Assembly (NCBI GenBank): GCA_030424955.1
Contig: JAUHVS010000062.1
Coordinates: 1 to 15,496 of the forward strand
Direction: 5' to 3'
Source of the DNA: a bacterium
GTDB lineage: Bacteria; Myxococcota_A; Bradymonadia; UBA7976; UBA1532
Length of the DNA: 15,496 bases
The notes under the pieces were generated by a model. The model was not told the DNA's origin, ran no database searches, and saw nothing but the letters and a program-made list of their open reading frames with translations. Numbering within the stretch: the first letter of the stretch is position 1; each line of letters opens with the position of its first letter. Made by a program: the position numbers and the translations under genes. This document shows, piece by piece, positions 6,375-13,655 of the stretch.

Positions 6375-7838
6375 GTGGGGCGGAGCAGCGACCAGAGCCA
6401 GGGCAGCGCGGGGCGGCGGGTCGGCCAGGCGCTCCTGGCCGCCGCGGCCGGGGCGGGCCTGTGGGCCTGTAGCGCCGTGTTCGACTTCAAGGAGTGCGAG
6501 ACCGCCGAGGACTGCCTCGGCGGCGCCGCCTGCGACACCGGCGTCTGCCAGGTGACGGTGGCGCGGGGCGCGATCCAGCGCGACACCCGCTGGACCGCCG
6601 ATCAGGTGCACGTGCTCGACGGGATCGTCTTCGTGACAGACGGCGCCACCCTCACGGTCGAGCCCGGCGCACAGGTGCTGGGCCAGCGGGGCAGCGCGCT
6701 CATCGTCACCGCCGGCGCCACCCTCGACGCCGTGGGCACCGCCGACGCGCCGGTGGTCTTCACCAGCGCGCAGCCCGCAGGGACCCGCGCGCCCGGGGAC
6801 TGGGGCGGCGTGGCGCTGCTGGGCCGCGCCCGGGTCAACCGCAGCGCCCCCCACCTCGAGGGGCTGGCCGCCAGCGATCAGACCGCCTTCGGGGGTGACG
6901 ACGACGCAGGCTCCTGCGGGCGGCTGCGCTACGCGCGGATCGAGTTCGCGGGCCAGGAGCGCGCCCGCGACGACGAGCTCAACGGGCTGACCCTCGCGGG
7001 CTGTGGGGCGGGCACCATCGTCGAGCAGGTGCAGGTGCACCGCGCGAGCGACGACGGCGTGCAGATCGTGGGCGGCACGGTGGGGCTGCGCCAGATCGTC
7101 ATCAGCCGGGCGGGGGACGACGGCCTGGACTGGGAGGCCGGCTGGCGCGGGCAGGCGCAGTTCGTGGTGGTGCAGCAGGACCGCACGGGCGATCACGCCG
7201 TGGAGGGCGACAACGATCCGGCCGATCCCGAGGCCCAGCCCCGCTCCCGGCCGACGGTGAGCAACCTGACGGTCATCGGCAGCCGCGACGCCCCCGCGGG
7301 GGTGGGGCTGTTTTTGAGCGGCGGCACCGCCGGCGAGATCCTCAACGCGGTGGTGGTGGGCCCGGCGGTGGGCATCGACGTCGAGAACGGGGCCCTGCCC
7401 CCCGGGCCGCCCGAGGCGCCGCGCTCGACGGTGCGGCAGCTGATCGGCGGCGATCTGGATCCGGCCAGCGAGGGCCTGCGCCTGCAGGCGGTGCAGCTCT
7501 TCGACGTGGGCCCGGACGGCCAGACCGGCTTCCCCCAGGAGCCCCGCCCGGCCGGGGCCGACGATCCCGCGTGGACCCAGACCGACGACGACGGGTTCGA
7601 CGAGGCGCGGCACTTCTTGAGCGAGGGGGGCGGCGTCACCGTGGGCGAGGATCCCGAGCTGGCCCGGCCCTACAGCCTGTCGGCGCCCGATCTGCGGCCG
7701 CTGCGCCGGCTGGTGGGCGCCACGCTGCCGGCGGGCCGAGGGCTGGACGAGGCGGCGCGCTACCGCGGGGCCTTCGACGCGCAGGCGGCGTCGGGCTCGG
7801 ACTGGACGGCGGGCTGGACGGCCTACCCGGCCGACTGA
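6375..7838 (+). CDS. Parallel beta-helix lipoprotein
   Basis: The frame is open from a TTG at 6324, but GTG 6375 gives a sensible lipoprotein. It follows a G-rich ribosome-binding stretch (6363-6367), and the signal peptide has its hydrophobic core at residues 18-30 and lipobox L-W-A-C at C32; 487 residues in all. Mature protein: an N-terminal Cys cluster (C41, C47, C53, C58; 'ECETAEDC', 'CDTGVC'), then a right-handed beta-helix from about 65 to 340. The helix carries the family hallmarks 'GATLTVEPGAQVLGQRGSAL', 'GDWGGVALLG', 'GRLRYARIEFAG', 'ELNGLTLAGCG', paired 'DDG' turns (226-228, 248-250) and 'FVVVQQDRTGDHAVEGDND'. The end 'YRGAFDAQ...DWTAGWTAY' is the usual C-terminal signature of these proteins. 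No catalytic residues of pectate lyase are evident, so it is more likely a surface binding or structural protein than a proven enzyme. It is convergent with the channel gene, 19 bases away. Confidence 0.88.
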   Translation: MGRSSDQSQGSAGRRVGQALLAAAAGAGLWACSAVFDFKECETAEDCLGGAACDTGVCQVTVARGAIQRDTRWTADQVHVLDGIVFVTDGATLTVEPGAQVLGQRGSALIVTAGATLDAVGTADAPVVFTSAQPAGTRAPGDWGGVALLGRARVNRSAPHLEGLAASDQTAFGGDDDAGSCGRLRYARIEFAGQERARDDELNGLTLAGCGAGTIVEQVQVHRASDDGVQIVGGTVGLRQIVISRAGDDGLDWEAGWRGQAQFVVVQQDRTGDHAVEGDNDPADPEAQPRSRPTVSNLTVIGSRDAPAGVGLFLSGGTAGEILNAVVVGPAVGIDVENGALPPGPPEAPRSTVRQLIGGDLDPASEGLRLQAVQLFDVGPDGQTGFPQEPRPAGADDPAWTQTDDDGFDEARHFLSEGGGVTVGEDPELARPYSLSAPDLRPLRRLVGATLPAGRGLDEAARYRGAFDAQAASGSDWTAGWTAYPAD

Positions 7839-7857
7839 GCCGCGCCGGGGCGGGCGG

Positions 7858-8904
7858 TCAGTCCTTGGCCTGGTGGATGGTCATGGTCGGGAACGCCATC
7901 TCCCAGCCGTTGGCGTCGAAGGTGCGCTTGATGGTCAGGTTGATCTCGCTGACCACGTCGAAGAAGTCCTTCACGGGCACGACCCAGAACACCACGCTGA
8001 GCTGCAGGGCCGAGTCGCCGAAGGCGGCGAAGCGCACGGCGTAGTCGTCGCGCACCTTCTCGTGGGCGCCCAGGATCTCGCGGATCGCGGCGATGGCGGC
8101 CTCGACGGTCTCGCTCGTGGTGTCGTAGGTCAGCCCGATGGTGCACGCCTGCTTGCGGGCCTCGCGCATCGACAGGTTCTCGATGGGGCCGCCCACCAGC
8201 ACCGAGTTGGGCAGGGTGACGATGGTGCCGTCGAAGGTGCGCATGCGGCAGGTGCGCAGGCCCAGCTCCACGATGGTGCCGGTGTGGCCCTTGATGGTGA
8301 CCACGTCGTCGACGTGGAAGGGGCGGTCGGCGAAGACGGTCACGGAGCCGAAGATGTTGGCCAGCGTGTCCTTCGCGGCCATGGCCAGCGCCAGACCGCC
8401 GATGCCCAGGCCGGTGAGCAGCGAGACGATGTCGAAGCCGATGTTGTCGAAGGCCACCAGGACCGCGAAGATCCAGACCATCACCTTCAGCGACTTCTCG
8501 AGGATCGGCACGATCTGGTCGTCGAAGCGGTTCTCGCTGACCTGGGTGCGCGGGTCGATGTAGGTCTTGCGCAGCGCGCTGATGAGGTTCGAGATCGCCC
8601 ACGCGGCGAACATCAGCGAGGCGACCACCACCACGTTGTGGGACACGCGGTCGACGGCCGTGGGCAGCCGCAGCGAGCGCACCGACTGGCTGATGCCCCA
8701 GATGAGCACCGTCCAGAAGAAGGGCTTCTCGATGGTGGTCAGCAGGATGTCGTCGAACTGGGTCTTGGTGCGGCTGGTGAGGTGCTTGACCGCCAGCTTG
8801 AAGAGCATCGGGACGACCTTCGCGGCGGCGAAGGTGAGGGTCACGTAGAGCGCGACCATGAGCATGTCTTTGACGGTGTTGCCCGAGAACAGAACGGTAT
8901 CCAT
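7858..8904 (-). CDS. MscS-family mechanosensitive ion channel
   Basis: A 348-residue small-conductance mechanosensitive channel of the inner membrane, which would release solutes on hypo-osmotic shock. Predicted membrane segments lie at about 13-35, 61-77, 88-111 and 139-158. The pore-lining helix follows ('SLLTGLGIGGLALAMAAKDT', 161-180) and leads into 'LANIFGSVTVFADRPFHVDD', the most conserved MscS stretch. Next come the beta domain ('GTIVELGLRTCRMRTFDGTI', 'VTLPNS') and the C-terminal alpha/beta domain. It has one more N-terminal helix than the three-helix E. coli MscS, as in many longer homologues. ATG 8904 is chosen because AGGAG (8911-8915) sits 6 bases upstream; a GTG at 8931 is in frame but would place that site inside the coding region. 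It is the third gene of a minus-strand run after the beta-barrel and the Cys-rich lipoprotein. Confidence 0.93.
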   Translation of the reverse strand: MDTVLFSGNTVKDMLMVALYVTLTFAAAKVVPMLFKLAVKHLTSRTKTQFDDILLTTIEKPFFWTVLIWGISQSVRSLRLPTAVDRVSHNVVVVASLMFAAWAISNLISALRKTYIDPRTQVSENRFDDQIVPILEKSLKVMVWIFAVLVAFDNIGFDIVSLLTGLGIGGLALAMAAKDTLANIFGSVTVFADRPFHVDDVVTIKGHTGTIVELGLRTCRMRTFDGTIVTLPNSVLVGGPIENLSMREARKQACTIGLTYDTTSETVEAAIAAIREILGAHEKVRDDYAVRFAAFGDSALQLSVVFWVVPVKDFFDVVSEINLTIKRTFDANGWEMAFPTMTIHQAKD

Positions 8905-8910
8905 GCGCGG

Positions 8911-8915
8911 CTCCT
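8911..8915 (-). promoter_or_regulatory. Ribosome binding site for the MscS-type channel
   Basis: On the minus strand AGGAG precedes ATG 8904 by 6 bases. It decides the start against an upstream in-frame GTG at 8931. Confidence 0.6.
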
Positions 8916-8950
8916 GCGGCGAAAGAGTCACGCATTAAGCAGATTCCACG

Positions 8951-8966
8951 GCCCCTGGGAAGGGGC
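8951..8966 (-). terminator. GC-rich hairpin between the Cys-rich lipoprotein and channel genes
   Basis: GCCCCT and AGGGGC form a perfect 6-bp stem with a 4-base loop, about 55 bases past the stop of the upstream lipoprotein gene. It lies just before an AT-richer patch whose minus-strand CTTAAT (8934-8939) could be a -10 box for the channel gene. No U-tract follows. It could separate the two genes into different transcripts or be incidental. Confidence 0.3.
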
Positions 8967-9021
8967 AGCGGGCGGCCGGCTGGGCCTGCCGGGCTGAATT
9001 CGGCCGGCGCGCGCGCCCGGT

Positions 9022-12000
9022 CTACTCCACCGTCAGGGCCCCGGCCCACTCGGGCTGGTAGCCGTCGCTGGAGCCCGCGGGCTGCCCGTCGCAGAACACG
9101 TAGTGGCGGCCCCCATCCATGCTGACGCGCCAGGCCAGATCGTAGGCGCCGGCGGCCGGCGCGGGCACGGTGGCCTGGTACTCGTCGTTGTTGGGCTCGC
9201 CCGCCCCGACGGCGTCGTAGCCCGGGTTCGGCGCCCCTGGGAACCACCGCCAGCCGGCCTCGCTGGGGGCCTGGCCGTCGGGGCCGTAGCCCGCCTCGAC
9301 GATCAGCCGCGGGGTGGGGGCGTTGTCGGGGCCCAGATCGGTGAGCCCGGCCTGGTAGATCCGCGCGTAGACCGTGAGCGCGTCCCCGGGCGCGACCTGC
9401 GCGACCCACGGGAACTGCAGCCGGCAGAAGTTCACGAGCGGCGGGATCTCGCCCTCGCAGCGCCCCGTCTGGGGATCGCACGGGGCCTCGCACTGCCGCA
9501 GGCGCCACAGCCCGTCGTCGTGCAGCTCCACCGCCGCGCCGGCCTCACACAGGCTCAGGCCCGGCCGCGGCGGGCGGCAGGCCACGCGCACCGCCTGGTT
9601 GCAGCCGGCCGCTGGCAGGCAGCCGGCCCACTCAGCCTCGTCGCCCTGGCAGCGGGCGCCCAGCGGCGCGGCGCCGGCGGCCTGGCTGGGGGTGCCCAGG
9701 GGCGCCAGGCCGAGGGTGCGGCACACCACCGCGTGCTCGGCGGGGCCAAAGCCGTCGGCGCACACCGCCTGCCACGCGCCGCCCGGCGCGCGGGCCTCGA
9801 CGGGGCCCTCGACGCCGGCGCCGAGGCGCAGGGTGTCGCCGGGGCAGCCGCCCCCCGCCGGCGCGCAGCCCGCGGCGCAGGCCACCGGCCGCTCGATCAG
9901 ATCGGCGCCACAGGTGACGGACAGGCCGTCGGCACAGGCGCGGGTGTTGGCCTCGTCGCAGGCCCGCGCGGGCTCGTCATCGCAGGTCACACCATCGGCG
10001 GCGCAGCGGCCGCCGGGGCACGGGCTGGTCTGCCGCGCGCCGTCGTCGCGCCAGCGCACCTCGGCCCCGGCCTCGCACACCTGGGCGGGCAGGGGGGCGG
10101 GCGCCGGGGTGCACACCACGGCCACGTCGTCGGCGTGGCTGCAGGCGGTCATGCCCAGCGGCCCGCGGGGGCAGTCCGCCAGCCGCGCCTCGTCGCCGGT
10201 GCAGCGCAGGCCATCGACCCACACCGGCCCGGCGCCCCCGCCGCGCACCTCGACGCGATCCACGCCCGCGAAGCCGGCCTGTCGGCAGGCCACGGCGGCC
10301 GCCGCGGCGTCGAAGCCCTCGCCGCACACCGTGCCCCACTGGCCCGCGAAGAACAGCTCGACCCGGCCGGCGCCCAGGCGCTCGCCGATGAGCCGCAGCG
10401 CGCCGTCGGCCAGGGGGGCGCAGGCGCCGTCGCCGGGGTGGCAGGCGCCCTCGCATGGGGTGGTGACCGTGAAGCCGCGGCCGTCGGCGCGGCAGGTGAG
10501 CAGCCCGTCGCGGCCGCACTGCTGCGCGCCCGCGGCGCACGGGGTCTCGCGGCGGCAGGCCTGGGTGCTGCCGTCGCAGTCCAGCAGGCACTCGGTGCCC
10601 CGCACCCGCTGGTCGCCGGTGGCGGCGCAGCGCTGCAGGGCGCCGTCGACGCAGGCGGTGGTGTCGGGGCGGCACAGGGGGTTGCAGGCGCCCGCCTGGC
10701 AGCCCAGGGGGCAGGCGGCGTCGGGGGCGTAGGCGGCGCCGCGGGCGTCGCACACCTCGCGGGTGTCGCCGTCGCAGCGCTGGTCGACGCCCGGGCGGCA
10801 GGTGGGGAAGCAGGCGGCGGCCGCGGGGTCACAGCCGTGGGGGCACGCGGCGACCTGGGCCTGGCCGCTGCCGTCGGCGGCGCACTGCTGCACGCCGTCG
10901 CCGTCGCAGGCGCGGGCGCCCGGCGCGCAGGCGCAGCCGTCCAGATCGGCGAGCACCGCGTCGAGGGCGGCCGCGAGCCCGTCGACGGTGTCGGCGGCGG
11001 GCACGCCCAGGGCGTCGGTCTGGCCCGCCGCGGCGATGGGCGCCAGCGCGGCCCGCGCGGCGGCCCCGACGGCGATCCCGTAGGTGCGCACCCGGCGTAC
11101 GGCGAGCTGTTCGGTGGCCGCGCGCGCCGCGGCCGCGCCGCCGCACCCGTCGGGCCCCGCCGCCAGCAGCACCACGGCCTGGGCCTCGGCCCCCTCGCCG
11201 AAGCCTTGCTCCAGCTGGGCCAGGGCGGCCGCCCACCCGCCGGCGGGGGCGTCCCCGGGCGGGCGGAGGGCGGCGAGCGCGTCGGCGTCGACCGCGCCGG
11301 GCGGCTGCAGGGCGCCCGCGCCGCAGCCGTCCCCGCCGGCCGCGGGGAACACGCGCAGGCCAAGCCGGATCGCCGCGCCGCGGGTGCGCAGCAGCCGGGT
11401 CAGGGCCGCCTGCACCGCCGGCCAGTGCGGGGCCATGGCGGCGCTGCGGTCCAGCACCACCATCAGCTGAGGGGTGGTGCAGGCGCCGGCGCAGGCCGCG
11501 CCGTCGCAGGCGCGCCCGGCGGCGCAGGGCACCCGCCGCGACCAGGTGGTGCAGCCGGGCCGCGCCGGATCGGCCACGCAGGCCCGGGCGCCCTGGGCGT
11601 CGCAGGCCTCGCCGCCCGCTGGGCCGCAGTCGCCCGGGCAGTCCAGGGCGCAGGCGCCGTCGGCGCAGATCTCGTCGATCCCGCAGGCGCCGCAGGTGCC
11701 CCCACAGCCGTCATCGCCGCAGGCCCGGCCGGTGCAGTCGGGCTGGCAGTTGGCCACGCAGGCGCCGGCCGGCGTGCAGCTGCGCGGGGCCGCGCAGGCG
11801 CCGCAGTCGCCGCCACAGCCGTCGCCCCCGCAGGCGCGGCCCTCGCAGTCGGGCACGCACACCGCCGCGCAGCGGCCGTCGGTGCACTGCTCGTCGGGCC
11901 CGCAGGCGCCGCAGGGGCCGCCGCAGCCGTCATCGCCGCACACCGCCGCGCCGCAGTCGGGCACGCAGCCCACGCAGCGGCCCTGGGCGTCGCAGGTGTC

Positions 12001-12621
12001 GGCGCAGGGGCAGTCCTGGGCGCAGTCGGCGCAGGTCTCGGGCCCGTCGCAGGCGCCGTCGCCGCAGGTGGGATCGGGCAGGCAGCGGCCGTCCTGGGTA
12101 CACGCCTCGCGGGCGCCGCAGTCACCGCAGGTGCCGCCGCAGCCGTCATCGCCACAGGCGCGCCCGGTGCAGTCGCCCGTGCAGGCCGGGCCGCAGGCGC
12201 CGCCCGCCGGCTCGCAGCGCTCGCCCTCGCCGCAGCCGCAGTCGGCCAGGCAGGTGTCGCAGCGCTCCTGGTGATCGGCCACGCAGGCGCCGTCGCCGCA
12301 GCACGCGCCACAGTCCACGGGGCAGCTCCAGCAGTCCTCGCCGGCCCCGCAGGCGCCGTCGCCGCAGTCCGCGGGACGGGCCGCGCACTGGCCGCCCTGG
12401 CAGAAGGTGTCGCCCTCGCACACCCCACACAGCCCGCCGCAGCCGTCATCGCCGCAGGCGTTGGCCATGCAGGTGGGCATGCAGGCGCCCAGGTCCCGCG
12501 GGCCCATGTCACCGTTTGGTGCCCGCCCGTCGGCGGGGGTGGGGGTGGGGTCGCTGTCGACGTTGGCGCAGGCGGCGAGGCCGCCCAGCAGACACAGGCA
12601 CAGCAGGGGCAAGCGAGGCAT
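9022..12621 (-). CDS. Giant Cys-rich lipoprotein with VWA-like and SRCR domains
   Basis: This is a 1199-residue surface lipoprotein. ATG 12621 follows GGGAG (12628-12632) by 6 bases. The signal peptide ends in lipobox L-A-A-C (C18). Domains in order: acidic/Pro linker (19-46); Cys-rich array (47-381) with five CGDDGCGG units and three CGDGAC units; a VWA-like domain (385-562); a second Cys-rich stretch (564-735) of 'C-P-x-G-C' type repeats; a well-formed SRCR domain (741-837, six cysteines C766, C779, C807, C817, C827, C837 at group A spacing, 'GQWGTVCGEGF', 'VWVDGLRC'); a linker (838-926); a degraded SRCR domain (930-1015); and a C-terminal beta-sandwich (1066-1199) with 'NNDEYQATV' and 'WRVSMDGGRHYVFCD'. 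The VWA domain reads D391-R-S-A-A instead of DxSxS, lacks the usual Thr near 460, and has A488 where the second Asp is expected, so metal-dependent ligand binding is doubtful. The many cysteines imply extensive disulphides outside the cytoplasm. Adhesion or ligand binding is inferred from the SRCR and VWA families. Confidence 0.92.
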   Translation of the reverse strand: MPRLPLLCLCLLGGLAACANVDSDPTPTPADGRAPNGDMGPRDLGACMPTCMANACGDDGCGGLCGVCEGDTFCQGGQCAARPADCGDGACGAGEDCWSCPVDCGACCGDGACVADHQERCDTCLADCGCGEGERCEPAGGACGPACTGDCTGRACGDDGCGGTCGDCGAREACTQDGRCLPDPTCGDGACDGPETCADCAQDCPCADTCDAQGRCVGCVPDCGAAVCGDDGCGGPCGACGPDEQCTDGRCAAVCVPDCEGRACGGDGCGGDCGACAAPRSCTPAGACVANCQPDCTGRACGDDGCGGTCGACGIDEICADGACALDCPGDCGPAGGEACDAQGARACVADPARPGCTTWSRRVPCAAGRACDGAACAGACTTPQLMVVLDRSAAMAPHWPAVQAALTRLLRTRGAAIRLGLRVFPAAGGDGCGAGALQPPGAVDADALAALRPPGDAPAGGWAAALAQLEQGFGEGAEAQAVVLLAAGPDGCGGAAAARAATEQLAVRRVRTYGIAVGAAARAALAPIAAAGQTDALGVPAADTVDGLAAALDAVLADLDGCACAPGARACDGDGVQQCAADGSGQAQVAACPHGCDPAAAACFPTCRPGVDQRCDGDTREVCDARGAAYAPDAACPLGCQAGACNPLCRPDTTACVDGALQRCAATGDQRVRGTECLLDCDGSTQACRRETPCAAGAQQCGRDGLLTCRADGRGFTVTTPCEGACHPGDGACAPLADGALRLIGERLGAGRVELFFAGQWGTVCGEGFDAAAAAVACRQAGFAGVDRVEVRGGGAGPVWVDGLRCTGDEARLADCPRGPLGMTACSHADDVAVVCTPAPAPLPAQVCEAGAEVRWRDDGARQTSPCPGGRCAADGVTCDDEPARACDEANTRACADGLSVTCGADLIERPVACAAGCAPAGGGCPGDTLRLGAGVEGPVEARAPGGAWQAVCADGFGPAEHAVVCRTLGLAPLGTPSQAAGAAPLGARCQGDEAEWAGCLPAAGCNQAVRVACRPPRPGLSLCEAGAAVELHDDGLWRLRQCEAPCDPQTGRCEGEIPPLVNFCRLQFPWVAQVAPGDALTVYARIYQAGLTDLGPDNAPTPRLIVEAGYGPDGQAPSEAGWRWFPGAPNPGYDAVGAGEPNNDEYQATVPAPAAGAYDLAWRVSMDGGRHYVFCDGQPAGSSDGYQPEWAGALTVE
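11698..12456 (-). repeat. Five-copy CGDDGCGG-coding repeat array
   Basis: Copies of the 24-base core lie at 12433-12456, 12133-12156, 11917-11940, 11809-11832 (with G for the first D) and 11698-11721. The last three are spaced about 36-37 codons, each unit reading roughly C-x3-C-x3-(A/V)-C-G-(D/G)-D-G-C-G-G-x-C-G-x-C, then C-x(4-5)-C. The cores are almost identical at the DNA level as well, which suggests recent duplication or gene conversion. Two CGDGAC-type units with 'C-x2-C-x3-DC' tails are interleaved between the first two copies. Confidence 0.85.
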
Positions 12622-12709
12622 GGGGCGCTCCCGGGCGGTCAGGGCGGCGCCCTGCCTCGCAATCGCCGTGCCGGGCCCACCGGCGCCGTCGACGGACGCC
12701 GCCAGCCGG

Positions 12710-13537
12710 CTAGAAGCTGCGGCTCTCGAGGCCCAGGGTGAGGGTGGGGGTGCTGGCGTTCGACTGGGCGTAGGCCACCCCCTCGATGCCGGCGTGCAGG
12801 CCCAGCCGGTCGAGGAACCACCAGGTGCCGCTCACGCCCACGCCCAGGTAGGCGGTCTGCCCGGCGCCCAGCACGTTGACCACCTCCACGGCGTCCACGG
12901 GCTGGTGCAGGTTGGTGTGCAGATCCACCACCCAGCGCGGGCTGATCTGCCAGCCGAGCTGCGCGAACCCGGTCACCGCGGGGCTGATGGCCGACGCGCT
13001 GTAGCCGCGGGCGCCCAGGCTCGCGGCCAACCACCCGAAGGGCAGGCCGGCGCCCACCTGCAGCTCCCCCTCGATGCGGTGGGTCTCGACGGTGGGGGCC
13101 AGGAAGAAGGGCACGCCCTCGGCGGTGCCGGTGCCGATGACGTCGGCCCCCACGTCGGGGGCGTAGCCGTAGCGCACCTCGCCCGCGAGCCGCAGCGGGC
13201 CCACCGCCCGGCCCAGGCGCACGCCGCCGCCGAAGAAGCCCGCGTAGTGGGTGCTGTCGCCGCCGTCGTAGGCGGCGTGGCCGTAGGGGTTCGCGAAGCC
13301 CACGAGGGTCACGGTGTCGGTCAGGCCGTACTCGCCGTACAGGTTCACGGCGACGTCGCGGAACCCGTCGGGCAGCTCGGCGGTGCCACCGTCGGCGTCG
13401 AACAGGTTCTGGCCCACCAGCAGGCGGGTCCAGACCTTGGCGTAGTGGGCGCCCTCGGGCTGGGTCCAGCCGGCGGCGAGGGCCGGGGCGGCGGCGAGCG
13501 TCAGGCCCGCCGAGAGCAACAGTGAGTGACGTGTCAT
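12710..13537 (-). CDS. Outer-membrane beta-barrel protein
   Basis: The product has 275 residues. The N-terminus is a classic Sec signal peptide with a signal peptidase I site A-L-A after residue 21. The mature protein is a series of amphipathic strands ('GFRDVAVNLYGEYGLTDTVT', 'AGFFGGGVRLGRAVGPLRL', 'AGEVRYGYAPDVG', 'HRIEGELQVGAGLPFG', 'YLGVGVSGTWWFLDRLGLHA') and ends in Phe, the usual barrel-assembly signal. The style matches transporter-like or phenol-degradation-MetA-like barrels common in Myxococcota; I infer a porin, channel or structural role, without a named substrate. ATG 13537 is chosen for the signal peptide; no clear Shine-Dalgarno sequence precedes it. The Cys-rich lipoprotein gene starts 88 bases downstream on the same strand, so the two may be co-transcribed. 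Confidence 0.85.
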   Translation of the reverse strand: MTRHSLLLSAGLTLAAAPALAAGWTQPEGAHYAKVWTRLLVGQNLFDADGGTAELPDGFRDVAVNLYGEYGLTDTVTLVGFANPYGHAAYDGGDSTHYAGFFGGGVRLGRAVGPLRLAGEVRYGYAPDVGADVIGTGTAEGVPFFLAPTVETHRIEGELQVGAGLPFGWLAASLGARGYSASAISPAVTGFAQLGWQISPRWVVDLHTNLHQPVDAVEVVNVLGAGQTAYLGVGVSGTWWFLDRLGLHAGIEGVAYAQSNASTPTLTLGLESRSF

Positions 13538-13603
13538 GACCACAAAGATGCCAGACCCGGCCGGTGGATGCCTTCCCAGATGTCGATCCCTGGCGCACCA
13601 TGC

Positions 13604-13620
13604 GGCCCCGCGCAGGGGCC
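13604..13620. promoter_or_regulatory. Inverted repeat between divergent barrel and desaturase genes
   Basis: GGCCCC and GGGGCC form a perfect 6-bp stem around a 5-base GCGCA loop, near the middle of the 118-base divergent intergenic region. It could be a binding site shared by both genes or a leader hairpin of the desaturase message. The pure G/C arms make chance occurrence plausible. Confidence 0.3.
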
Positions 13621-13655
13621 ACCGTCGGCCCGCGCAGCGCTCAGGAGCCGCCCAG

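Noticed and set aside
11640..12490. Regularly repeated short DNA units resembling a CRISPR array
   Set aside because: The repeats are in frame within one protein and encode CGDDGCGG and CGDGAC. The spacers are also coding and Cys-rich, and no cas gene is present.
9103..12741. Open plus-strand frame of about 1200 codons antisense to the Cys-rich lipoprotein gene
   Set aside because: Its translation is low-complexity Ala/Gly/Arg/Val with no domain or signal, and it mirrors the G/C third-position bias of the real gene. Similar long antisense frames occur over 336-1961, 4258-6234 and 6354-7613.
13527..13536. Small palindrome TGACGTGTCA at the start of the barrel gene
   Set aside because: It has only 4-bp arms and lies in the coding start; expected by chance.
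13536..13655. Longer desaturase start at 13536
   Set aside because: The extra 40 residues are Pro/Arg/His-rich, overlap the start of the divergent barrel gene, and have no ribosome binding site, whereas ATG 13656 has AGGAG at 8 bases.
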